This document shows, one piece after another, positions 39,919 through 46,232 of a DNA stretch of 46,232 bases; position 1 is the stretch's first letter; the number at the start of each line of letters is the position of its first letter. The notes beneath the pieces were generated by a model that was not told where the DNA came from, did not search any database, and was given only the letters and a program-made list of their open reading frames with translations. The translations under genes were made by a program, and so were the position numbers. This stretch comes from a virus. The DNA is taken from positions 1 to 46,232 of the IMG/VR virus record IMGVR_UViG_3300046536_000197, one strand, 5' to 3'.

Positions 39919-40376
39919 TGGAACGGGGCGACATCTCCAACGAGGTCGTCCCCCGCCTGGTCATCGCGTACGAAGGCATGCTCGGCGTCCTGCCGGAGAA
40001 GCCCGAGAAGTACGTCACCGAGCTGGTCGCCCGCAAGTTCGGGCGCCGCGCTCGGCAGGCCAAGCGGACCGTGGACGCGTACGAGATCAACGACGCCCTG
40101 GCCCGGGTCATCTGGGACACCGTCTGGCGCTTCAAGTACTCGGTCGACGTCGTCACCTACCTCGGAGACGACGCTGTCGAGCCCCTGGAGGCCCGACTGG
40201 ACGCCGAGGGACTTCCCATCGGCCGGGTGTGGGCCACGACCCCTGAGCGGCTGGCCAGGCGCCTGCCCTACATGCCGGACGTCGCCGCGATCTTCGACAA
40301 CGAACACCACCTGATCTACGGCAGCAAGGGCCGCGCCCTGCCCGCCAACCCCACCACGCTGATCGGAGCACTGTAA
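39918..40376 (+). CDS. Hypothetical replication-operon protein
   Basis: 152 aa, ATG overlapping the preceding stop. The first half is helical (VVPRLVIAYEGMLGVLPEKPEKYVTELVARKFGRRARQAKRTVDAYE); the second half (FKYSVDVVTYLGDDAVEPLEARLDAEGLPIGRVWATTPERLARRLPYMPDVAAIFDNEHHLIYGSKGRAL) has an alpha/beta pattern somewhat like HAD-fold C-terminal halves, but key catalytic motifs are not evident. Directly followed by the helicase gene. Function unknown. Confidence 0.6.
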   Translation: MERGDISNEVVPRLVIAYEGMLGVLPEKPEKYVTELVARKFGRRARQAKRTVDAYEINDALARVIWDTVWRFKYSVDVVTYLGDDAVEPLEARLDAEGLPIGRVWATTPERLARRLPYMPDVAAIFDNEHHLIYGSKGRALPANPTTLIGAL

Positions 40377-41645
40377 GTGGCTGACTTCGAGCGCTTGCTC
40401 GTGTCCCGCGTCATCCAGGACAAGGACCTGACTGACGTCGCGGAAGCGGGCATCACCGCCGAGTTCTTCGGCGACCCGGACAACAAGGCCGTCTTCAAGG
40501 CGATCCTGCGGCACAAGGCCACCTACGGCGAGGTCCCCAGCCTCGCCACCATCAAGACCGACTTCCCCACCTACAAGTTCGTCAAGGTCGAGGACAGCAT
40601 GAACGTGCTGACCGACCGGCTGCGCGAGCAGCACACCCTCGACCTGCTGGAGCAGGGCCTGGCCGACTCGGTCGACGCCCACGAGGAGGGCAACGCGCTG
40701 GCCGCCATGGCCGCGCTGCACAAGACCCTCGCGGACATCGCCTCGGCCGTGCCCAACGCCCGCGACACCGACCTGACCGAGACCGGCCAGGCCCGTCTCG
40801 CGCGGTACCTCACGCTCAAGGACCTGCCCGACGGGCTCCGGGGCATACCCACCGGCTTCAACACGATCGACCGGGCCACCCAGGGCCTCCAGAAGGAGCA
40901 GTTGGTCACCTTCGTCGGCCCGCCGAAGGCCGGTAAGTCCACGCTGCTCCTGCTGGCCGCCATGGCCGCGCACCTGCACGGGGAGCGCCCGCTGTTCATC
41001 GGCTTCGAGATGAGCAACGAGGAGCAGGAGGAACGTTTCGACGCCATCCGCGCGGGGATTTCCCACGCCCGGCTGAGGAACGGAACGCTCAAGAAGTCCG
41101 AGTGGGACAAACTCGAAAGGGCTCTGAGAGAACTGGAGGCCATGCCTTCATTCTTCCTGTCCTCGGACTCCATGAATGCGACCACGCTGACCGGTGTGCA
41201 GTCGAAGATCGACCACATCCGGCCGACGATCGTATTCGTGGACGGCATCTACATGATGCAGGACGAACTCGGCGAGGCTCAGGGATCCAGCCAGGCGCTT
41301 ACGAACCTCACCCGAGGATTCAAGCGGATGGCGAAGAACCTGCAACTCCCGATCGTCATTTCCACGCAGGTCCTGGAATGGAAGATGAACAAGAAGAAGG
41401 GCATCACCTCCGACTCGATCGGATATTCGTCCTCCTTCGCCCAGGACTCCGACGTGATCCTCGGTGTCGAATCCACGGACGACGCGAACATCAACAAGAT
41501 CAAGGTCGTCCTGGCCCGTAACTGCCCGCCCCTGGAGACCTACTGCCAGTGGGACTGGGAGACCGGCAAGTTCGAGGAACTGAACGAGGACCCGTTCGCC
41601 ATGGACGAGGTGAACGACGATGGCTATGTCGGCGCCTCCTTCTGA
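40377..41645 (+). CDS. DnaB-like replicative helicase
   Basis: 422 aa, GTG immediately after the preceding stop. The N-terminal helical domain (about 1-130) resembles DnaB (VIQDKDLTDVAEAGITAEFFGDPDNKAVFKAIL). The RecA-like domain shows Walker A VGPPKAGKSTLLLLA (about 179-193), GFEMSNEEQEER, and Walker B IVFVDGIYMM (about 282-291), followed by LPIVISTQVLEWK and the C-terminal DSDVILGVEST. It unwinds DNA at the phage fork with the loader and the primase encoded nearby. Confidence 0.88.
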   Translation: MADFERLLVSRVIQDKDLTDVAEAGITAEFFGDPDNKAVFKAILRHKATYGEVPSLATIKTDFPTYKFVKVEDSMNVLTDRLREQHTLDLLEQGLADSVDAHEEGNALAAMAALHKTLADIASAVPNARDTDLTETGQARLARYLTLKDLPDGLRGIPTGFNTIDRATQGLQKEQLVTFVGPPKAGKSTLLLLAAMAAHLHGERPLFIGFEMSNEEQEERFDAIRAGISHARLRNGTLKKSEWDKLERALRELEAMPSFFLSSDSMNATTLTGVQSKIDHIRPTIVFVDGIYMMQDELGEAQGSSQALTNLTRGFKRMAKNLQLPIVISTQVLEWKMNKKKGITSDSIGYSSSFAQDSDVILGVESTDDANINKIKVVLARNCPPLETYCQWDWETGKFEELNEDPFAMDEVNDDGYVGASF

Positions 41646-41922
41646 GCCACGGCTGGTGGTACTCGCAGGGAACTACCGAGAGTTCCTGTTCTGGTGCCGG
41701 GAGAACGAACGCAATCCCCGTGACCGGTCCCTCATATTCCCGAGCGACTGGTGGCGGCTAAGGGGCCTAGGTCCTATCCGGGTAATCCGATATGGCACCT
41801 GGTACATGCGCCGTGACCTCGCCCAGATCGAAGACACCCTTTACGTCCTGGAAAGGAGATACCAGTGCCCCGAGCAAAAGCCGGATGGGACGCAATCGGA
41901 AACCCCATCCCTGGAAACGTGA
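41620..41922 (+). CDS. Small hypothetical protein between helicase and primase
   Basis: 100 aa from ATG 41620 (ATG 41626 is an alternative), overlapping the helicase 3' end by 26 bases and the primase 5' end by 58 bases. Central strands (RLVVLAGNYREFLFWCRENERNPRDRSLIFPSDWWRLRGLGPIRVIRYGTW) suggest a compact alpha/beta protein similar to short phage proteins of unknown role. The double overlap supports an operon, but part of the frame could be a shadow. Confidence 0.5.
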   Translation: MAMSAPPSEPRLVVLAGNYREFLFWCRENERNPRDRSLIFPSDWWRLRGLGPIRVIRYGTWYMRRDLAQIEDTLYVLERRYQCPEQKPDGTQSETPSLET

Positions 41923-42830
41923 CCGCGTGCCTGGACACGCTCGGCCTTGACTACAAGGTTCAGGGCGATGAGATTCACATGCCGTGCCCCATGCACGAGG
42001 CGCGCACCGGAAAGAAAGACTCGCACCCATCCTTCTCTATAAACTTCGACGAAGGCTATTTCAACTGCTTCTCCTGCGGATACCGGGGGGCCTTCTGGGT
42101 CCTCGTGCGGGACGTCCAGGACACCACCGAGGCCGACGCCAAGAACTGGGTCCGGCGCCGGGGCGGAGCGGAGCGGGTGCGGAAGTACCTGGAGAAGAAG
42201 AAGGAGCAGCGCGCCGACAAGGTCGACACGACCAAGCAGATCAATGAGGCGTCGCTGGCCCTGTTCACCACGCCGCCGCTGACCCCGTGCTCCGACCGGC
42301 TCTTCCTGCCGGAGGACGCCGAGGCGTGCGGGGTGCTGTGGGATCCGGCCAGGGACATGTGGATCATCCCGGTGCGCGACCCGGACACCGGGATGCTGTG
42401 GGGCTGGCAGGAGAAGAACGCTCGGTACTTCCGCAACCGGCCGCCGGGCATGGCCAAGTCCAAGACGCTCTTCGGGCTGCACACCTACGACGACGACGTG
42501 GCCGTGCTGGTCGAGTCGCCGCTGGACGTGGTCCGGCTGTGGACGTGCGGGATCAAGGGGGGCCTGGCCTCCTACGGCGCCGGAGTCTCCGACGCGCAGA
42601 TGTCCCTGATCCGCGACCACTTCGACACCGTGATCATCGCCCTCGACAACGACGACGCCGGGGCCGAGGCGTGCAAGCGGCTGCTCAAGGAGTGGACCGG
42701 CCGGGGCCTGACCCTGAAGTTCCTCGACTACTCCGTGGCCCCCAAGGCCAAGGACCCCGGCGACATGACCGCCGACCAGATCAAGGCCGCCGTGCGCGGC
42801 GCCTACTCGTCCATCCTCGCTCGCTTCTAG
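41865..42830 (+). CDS. DNA primase (CHC2 zinc finger and Toprim)
   Basis: 321 aa, GTG with AAAGGAG upstream. It makes RNA primers. Zinc ligands C41, H44 (HMPCPMH), C68 and C71 (CFSCGYRG) form a CHC2-type finger with ISINFDEGYFNCFSCG. The Toprim domain has VAVLVESPLDVVRLW (catalytic Glu), GGLASYGAG and VIIALDNDDAGAEAC (the DxD pair). There is no fused helicase, so the DnaB-like gene upstream supplies that function. The length is short for bacterial DnaG but normal for phage primases. Confidence 0.88.
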   Translation: MPRAKAGWDAIGNPIPGNVTACLDTLGLDYKVQGDEIHMPCPMHEARTGKKDSHPSFSINFDEGYFNCFSCGYRGAFWVLVRDVQDTTEADAKNWVRRRGGAERVRKYLEKKKEQRADKVDTTKQINEASLALFTTPPLTPCSDRLFLPEDAEACGVLWDPARDMWIIPVRDPDTGMLWGWQEKNARYFRNRPPGMAKSKTLFGLHTYDDDVAVLVESPLDVVRLWTCGIKGGLASYGAGVSDAQMSLIRDHFDTVIIALDNDDAGAEACKRLLKEWTGRGLTLKFLDYSVAPKAKDPGDMTADQIKAAVRGAYSSILARF

Positions 42831-42839
42831 GAGATCACC

Positions 42840-42884
42840 ATGACCCGGCTTAATACCTGCCCCCGCAAGGGGGACCACCGATGA
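42840..42884 (+). CDS. 14-residue leader ORF carrying CTTAATACC
   Basis: ATG with TAGGAG nine bases upstream, encoding MTRLNTCPRKGDHR, stop overlapping the next start as ATGA. Codons 4-6 are CTT AAT ACC. A good ribosome binding site and coupling to the HNH-like gene make it a likely translated leader, the second of its kind after 37876. Confidence 0.6.
   Translation: MTRLNTCPRKGDHR
42849..42857 (+). repeat. CTTAATAYC copy in the 14-residue leader
   Basis: CTTAATACC preceded by CGG, read as RLNT, between primase and HNH-like genes. Confidence 0.75.
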
Positions 42885-43177
42885 AGGCACCCGAGGGCTA
42901 CGAGCACCTGGGCGAGGAGTTCTGGGCTCGCGTCGAGCCGGACCCGGACAGCGACTGCCTCATCTTCCAGTCCACCGCGACGCGGCCGTACTACCAGGGC
43001 AAGACCCTGCTGTCCTTCCTGACCGGCGGGGACGGGCGCCAGAAGCACCGCGCGTGCAGGCGCCGGATGTGTGCCAACCCGGACCACATCCAGGACGGGC
43101 ACTTCGACATGGGGACGCCGTACGCCCGGCGCCCCCGGTCGCGGTCGCAGTTCTCCCGTCAGTACTCGCAGTGCTGA
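42881..43177 (+). CDS. HNH-like endonuclease, small
   Basis: 98 aa, ATG overlapping the leader stop. The C-terminal half holds HRACRRRMCANPDHIQDGHF, the C-x-NP-x-H motif of HNH nucleases (finger Cys and final metal-binding His). The first conserved His of the motif is not obvious, so activity is uncertain. It could act in recombination, DNA processing or as a relic homing enzyme. Overlaps the helicase gene by 7 bases. Confidence 0.55.
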   Translation: MKAPEGYEHLGEEFWARVEPDPDSDCLIFQSTATRPYYQGKTLLSFLTGGDGRQKHRACRRRMCANPDHIQDGHFDMGTPYARRPRSRSQFSRQYSQC

Positions 43178-44811
43178 CGGTCGACCTGCACGGCTATCAG
43201 GAGTCGGCGGTCGACCGTGCAGTAGAGCGCGGCTCGCTCCTGATCGCGTACGAGATGGGCCTGGGCAAGACCGTCATCGCCCTGGCCGCCATTGAGGAGC
43301 TGCTGGAGAAGGGGGAGGTCGAGACCGCCGTCATCGTGGTCCCGGCCAACCTGAAGTACCAGTGGGCCAAGTCCATCGCCCGCCTCACCGACGTGCCGAC
43401 CCGCGTGGTCACGGTGCGCGAGGACGGGCTGAAGCAGGAGATCACCGTCCCGACGGAGGAGTACTGCGTCCTGATCGACGGCGACGCCAAGAAGCGCGCC
43501 GGGCTGTACGCCAAGGTCAAGACGCTCCGGCCGGACTACGTGATCCTCGGCTACGAGAACGTCGTCAACGACTGGAACTACGTCAGGAGGATCAAGCCGG
43601 AGTGCATCGTCCTCGACGAGTGCACGGCCATCAAGACCTTCCGGGCCCAGCGCACGCGGAAGATCAAGAGGCTCACCGCGCCGTACCGATTCGGCATGAC
43701 CGGCACCCCGGTCGAGAACGGGAAGCCCGAGGAACTGTTCTCGATCATGCAGTGGGTCGACGACCAGGTCCTCGGCCGGTTCGACCTGTTCGACAAGACG
43801 TACATCGTGCGCAACAAGTTCGGCGGCGTGCAGAACTACAAGAACCTGCCCGTCCTGCACGCCAAGCTGGCCGAGGTCATGGTCCGCAAGACGCGGCTGG
43901 ACGACGACGTACGGCCGTACCTGCCGGAGGTCCAGGAGTCCATCATCCCGGTCGCCATGGACGGCAAGACGAAGAAGGCGTACCGGGCCATCGCGGCCGA
44001 CCTGCTGGCCGAGCTGCACGCGGCCGGGCCAACGATGGGCGACTTCGATCTGTTCGCGCACTACCACGGAGGAGAGGCCGCCAACGAGAACAGCCAGCAG
44101 GGCAAGATCATGAGTCGCATGCAGGCGCTCGACATGCTGCTGAACCACCCGGACCTGATCGTCATGTCCGGGCAGCAGTACGAGGAGAGCCAGGAGGCCC
44201 GCTCGCGCGGCGCCGAGAAGAAGGTGTGGCCGGGCTCGAAGTACGCCTACGAGGTGTGGCAGTCCGGCCTGCTCGATGACGTCACCACGGCCCCGAAACT
44301 GGACGCCGTGGCGGCAGCGATCGAGGACATACTGGCGGTGCCCGGCAACAAGATCATCGTGTTCAGCGTCAACCCCGACATGCTGGACCTGATCGGGGAC
44401 CGGCTGCCGGAGGACTGCTTCGTCACCTACACCGGGCGCATGTCGAGCGCAGCCAAGGCATATGCCGCCCAGCGGTTCGAGACCGACGAACAGTGTCGGG
44501 TGTTCCTGTCCAGCCACGCGGGCGCCTTCGGCACCGACCTGTACATGGCCAACTACCTGATCAACTACGACCTAGCCTGGTCGGCCGGTAAGCAGGATCA
44601 GATCAACGCCCGGCACAACCGCGCGAGCAGTCAGTTCAAGGACATCTACATCCTGAACGCCATCACCTCGGGCACCACCGAGCCGCGCAAGCTGGCGATG
44701 CTGGCGCACAAGCGGAGGGTGGGCAGCGCCATCACAGACGGGCGCGGAGCCGACGAGAAGGGTCGGATCGAGAACGACGTTCAGACCCTGACGCAGTGCC
44801 TGGAGGCGTAA
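43171..44811 (+). CDS. SNF2-family DNA helicase/translocase
   Basis: 546 aa from GTG 43171, overlapping the HNH-like gene. Motif Q/I region LHGYQESAVDRAVERGSLLIAYEMGLGKT (Walker A at about 27-34), motif II VLDECTAIK (DEAH-like variant), motif III GMTGTPVENG, then the second RecA lobe with IIVFSVNPDMLDL, RVFLSSHAGAFGTDLYMANYLINYDLAW and HNRASSQFKDIYIL. It probably moves along double-stranded DNA during replication, recombination or transcription control. Length typical of phage SNF2 proteins. Confidence 0.88.
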   Translation: MLTVDLHGYQESAVDRAVERGSLLIAYEMGLGKTVIALAAIEELLEKGEVETAVIVVPANLKYQWAKSIARLTDVPTRVVTVREDGLKQEITVPTEEYCVLIDGDAKKRAGLYAKVKTLRPDYVILGYENVVNDWNYVRRIKPECIVLDECTAIKTFRAQRTRKIKRLTAPYRFGMTGTPVENGKPEELFSIMQWVDDQVLGRFDLFDKTYIVRNKFGGVQNYKNLPVLHAKLAEVMVRKTRLDDDVRPYLPEVQESIIPVAMDGKTKKAYRAIAADLLAELHAAGPTMGDFDLFAHYHGGEAANENSQQGKIMSRMQALDMLLNHPDLIVMSGQQYEESQEARSRGAEKKVWPGSKYAYEVWQSGLLDDVTTAPKLDAVAAAIEDILAVPGNKIIVFSVNPDMLDLIGDRLPEDCFVTYTGRMSSAAKAYAAQRFETDEQCRVFLSSHAGAFGTDLYMANYLINYDLAWSAGKQDQINARHNRASSQFKDIYILNAITSGTTEPRKLAMLAHKRRVGSAITDGRGADEKGRIENDVQTLTQCLEA

Positions 44812-44832
44812 CTTCCAGGATCTCACGAGGGG

Positions 44833-44898
44833 CGTCGAGTGGTTCTAAAGCCGTAATCGCATGGCACCATCAAGGCATGCGAGAAGAACCACTCGACG
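44833..44898 (+). repeat. Start-codon hairpin of the 44877 gene
   Basis: CGTCGAGTGGTTCT (44833-44846) is repeated inverted without mismatch at 44885-44898. The 38-base loop includes an AAGCCGTAAT motif (44848-44857) and the ATG (44877-44879); the right arm covers codons 4-7. Confidence 0.75.
44847..44857 (+). promoter_or_regulatory. AAGNCGTART motif in the hairpin loop
   Basis: AAAGCCGTAAT lies in the loop of the inverted repeat 44833-44898, so transcription starting near here would omit the left arm. Confidence 0.4.
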
Positions 44899-45011
44899 TC
44901 CTGCTCCGTGAGGGGATTGAGGACGTCATACGCCCGCCGGAGGAGCAGGAGGACTGGGATCTGACCCCCGTCCGCCTGGCGCTCCGGGGTGCCCCGGCCG
45001 ACCGATGGTGA
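44877..45011 (+). CDS. Small acidic protein with hairpin-covered start
   Basis: 44 aa, ATG with AAGG upstream. Sequence MREEPLDVLLREGIED followed by an acidic middle (PPEEQEDWDLTPVRLALRG). Short, single helix plus tail; no family is recognised. The inverted repeat over its first codons and the motif in the loop suggest controlled expression. Confidence 0.55.
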   Translation: MREEPLDVLLREGIEDVIRPPEEQEDWDLTPVRLALRGAPADRW

Positions 45012-45038
45012 GCTTGTAAAGTCACCTGGTGAAAGCCG

Positions 45039-45067
45039 TTGACATTGGCATATGCCGAACGTAGTGT
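45039..45067 (+). promoter_or_regulatory. Strong promoter before the DUF4258-like gene
   Basis: TTGACA (45039-45044), 17-base spacer, TAGTGT (45062-45067), the best consensus promoter in the window. A partial AAGNCGTART copy (AAAGCCGTTGA, 45032-45042) overlaps the -35, which suggests repression by whatever binds that motif. Confidence 0.75.
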
Positions 45068-45123
45068 CGTCCTCACAACGCGGGAAATCGAACGAAGGAT
45101 CGAACAGCACGCAGGAGGACAGC

Positions 45124-45474
45124 ATGACCACCATCGCGGAAGCACTCGGCATCAACTGGGGCAACGGCATAACGGACGCCCCCGAGTACCGGCTGACCTA
45201 CCACGCGCAGAAGCAGGCCGCCCTGAAGGGCTGGAGCAGCGCGCAGGTCCTGGAGGCCGCCAACCGCCCGCAGCACACCTCTCCGTCCAGCCGGTTCCCC
45301 GGCCAGTGGCGCCACGTCCGAGGCGAGATCGTCGCCGTCGTCGACCCGGCCGACCACAGAGTGATCACCGTCTACCAGGACGTGGCGGAGACCAACCTCC
45401 GCGCCGACCAGACGGACCGCGACGCCCAGCAGTACGCCAAGCGCCACTTCGGCCGCGACCTGGGCTGCAAGTAA
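45124..45474 (+). CDS. DUF4258-like small protein
   Basis: 116 aa, ATG with CAGGAGG upstream. Residues about 20-80 (YRLTYHAQKQAALKGWSSAQVLEAANRPQHTSPS ... RHVRGEIVAVVDPADHRVITVYQD) match the HAxxxxxxRG-V ... VVVD-ITVY pattern of DUF4258/RelE-like small folds, sometimes toxin-related. As a phage early gene under a strong promoter it may act on host RNA or translation, but no antitoxin partner is apparent. Confidence 0.65.
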   Translation: MTTIAEALGINWGNGITDAPEYRLTYHAQKQAALKGWSSAQVLEAANRPQHTSPSSRFPGQWRHVRGEIVAVVDPADHRVITVYQDVAETNLRADQTDRDAQQYAKRHFGRDLGCK

Positions 45475-45483
45475 CGGCATCAA

Positions 45484-45494
45484 GAAGACGTAAT
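45484..45494 (+). promoter_or_regulatory. AAGNCGTART motif
   Basis: GAAGACGTAAT, first of two copies (second at 45512-45522) 28 bases apart, bordering an imperfect hairpin CCGAT/ATCGG. Confidence 0.4.
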
Positions 45495-45500
45495 CCGATA

Positions 45501-45529
45501 TGGACAATCGGAAAGACGTAATGTAGAGT
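45501..45529 (+). promoter_or_regulatory. Promoter before the 45580 gene
   Basis: TGGACA (45501-45506), 17-base spacer, TAGAGT (45524-45529). The second AAGNCGTART copy (45512-45522) lies in the spacer, so a bound protein would block or assist polymerase. A downstream imperfect stem (GTAG-A-GTCGG/CCGACCTAC) occupies the leader. Confidence 0.6.
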
Positions 45530-45579
45530 CGGACCTGCTCAACCGACCTACTACTCCGGCAGAAAGAGAGCCCCGCTCT

Positions 45580-46056
45580 ATGGCTACCGTGCAGCGACGA
45601 ACCACCCGCCGCGTCGAGCGCCCCATCTCCCTCGACCAGGCCGCGCCCTGGGAGAAGACCCGCCAGTTCCTGGCTCTGAAGTTCCAGGAGACCGACATCG
45701 TCACCCGCAAGAACAAGTTGCGCGACGAGGTCAGCATCCACGTGGACGCCAACGGCGAGGTCGACGAGAAGGGCAGCAAGTTCTGGAAGTTGGACCCGCC
45801 CATCGAGGTCAACGGCCAGAAGTTCACTGAGGTCAAGCGCGAGCGCCGCGTCAGCGTGAACCTGGACGAGGAGGCCGTCGAGACCCTGGTCACCGCCAAG
45901 GGGATCCGCGACCGGGTCTTCAAGCAGGTCACCCAGGAGGTCCTGGACCAGGACGAGTTGTACGTCCTCAACCAGGAAGGCGTCATCTCCGACGAGGAAC
46001 TGGACGGCCTGTTCACCGAGACCGAGTCCTTCGCGTTCAAGCCCATCCGTGGCTGA
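45580..46056 (+). CDS. Hypothetical early protein
   Basis: 158 aa, ATG with AAGAGAG upstream. N-terminus basic (TVQRRTTRRVERPISLD), then mixed alpha/beta: FLALKFQETDIVTRKNKLRDEVSIHVDANGEVDEKGSKFWKLDPPIEVNGQKFTEVKRERRVSVNLDEEAVE. Acidic helical C-terminus. No family is recognised; early position and basic N-terminus suggest a nucleic-acid-related role. Confidence 0.6.
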   Translation: MATVQRRTTRRVERPISLDQAAPWEKTRQFLALKFQETDIVTRKNKLRDEVSIHVDANGEVDEKGSKFWKLDPPIEVNGQKFTEVKRERRVSVNLDEEAVETLVTAKGIRDRVFKQVTQEVLDQDELYVLNQEGVISDEELDGLFTETESFAFKPIRG

Positions 46057-46073
46057 TAGGAGTCCCCACCACA

Positions 46074-46232
46074 TGAGCACCATCGCCGACAGCATCGACC
46101 AGGCATTCGCCGAGATCGGTGAGCAGTTCTACCCCGGATCGACGCGCCCCCTGGTACGTCACCGCAACCGGCTTAATACCGAGGCCGCCCCGTCGGCGGC
46201 CGACCCCGGAGCATGGGACGCCAAGCCCCGTA
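46074..46232 (+). CDS. N-terminal part of an unknown protein (cut by right edge)
   Basis: 53 codons visible from ATG 46074 with TAGGAG 12 bases upstream. Begins MSTIADSIDQAFAEIGEQFY and includes RHRNRLNTEAAPSAADPG, where LNT is encoded by CTTAATACC (46172-46180). Too short to identify. Confidence 0.6.
46172..46180 (+). repeat. CTTAATAYC copy in the right-edge gene
   Basis: CTTAATACC preceded by CGG, read as RLNT. Confidence 0.75.

Noticed and set aside
10802-46180. CTTAATACC as part of phage T7-type promoters (which contain TTAATACGACTC)
   Set aside because: Only the first bases agree; the GACTCACTATA part is absent at every copy and no single-subunit RNA polymerase gene was seen in the window.
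10802-46180. LN[T/I] as a conserved protein motif
   Set aside because: The proteins are unrelated and the tripeptide is at random places (start, middle, end); at least one other LNI in the sheath uses different codons. The nucleotide word is what is shared.
1-46232. tRNA genes and CRISPR arrays
   Set aside because: No cloverleaf with the GTTCGANNC T-arm pattern and no regularly spaced direct repeats were seen; the only close direct repeat is the pair at 38214-38259.

Overview
The window reads as part of the genome of a temperate, contractile-tailed phage (myovirus morphology) of Streptomyces or a close actinomycete relative. This rests on high G+C, GC-ending codons, frequent GTG starts, host-like promoters of the TTGNCN/TANNNT kind, and a full head plus sheath/tube/baseplate gene set. 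No tRNA, CRISPR array or insertion sequence was seen, and no gap longer than 300 bases lacks a gene.

Layout. (1) 1-1500: small accessory genes on the + strand, including a KTSC-domain protein. (2) 1506-4995: an integration region with two unrelated recombinases, a large serine recombinase on the - strand and a tyrosine recombinase on the + strand, separated by a 55-codon - strand gene, a terminator and divergent promoters. (3) 5053-5518: two small - strand genes, then a divergent promoter pair. (4) 5629-12783: DNA-binding protein, large terminase, accessory virion genes, portal, scaffold, major capsid protein and a strong terminator. (5) 12842-16006: head decoration and head-tail connector genes. 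(6) 16060-35456: sheath, tube, tail chaperone with a probable +1 frameshift, tape measure with two wall-hydrolase domains, hub, spike, gp25, J, wedge and fibre-like proteins. (7) 35480-36402: two holin-like membrane proteins. (8) 36464 to the end: early region with an AT-hook protein, an initiator carrying a putative origin, helicase loader, DnaB-like helicase, primase, HNH-like protein, SNF2-type helicase and small genes. The gene at the right edge is cut.

The most unusual signal is a 9-bp word, CTTAATAYC, found 15 times (14 on +, one on -). Every copy runs in the direction of transcription and every copy reads in one frame as Leu-Asn-Thr or Leu-Asn-Ile, using codons (CTT, AAT) otherwise disfavoured here. 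Two copies sit in 14- to 15-codon micro-ORFs that overlap the start of the next gene. It resembles, in layout, the dispersed one-directional repressor sites (stoperators) of mycobacteriophage L5, but its role is unknown.

Further signals: (a) inverted repeats that enclose the start codons of at least five genes (805/823, 6257, 8344, 29727, 44877), suggesting RNA hairpins that hide the ribosome binding site in read-through transcripts; (b) a second motif, AAGNCGTART, found seven times, all between genes and mostly ahead of early operons; (c) a probable +1 programmed frameshift in the tail chaperone; (d) a lambda-O-like candidate origin inside the initiator gene; (e) a serine recombinase whose C-terminus resembles an IS5-type transposase N-terminal domain. 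All functional statements come from reading the sequence and family knowledge; no database search was run.
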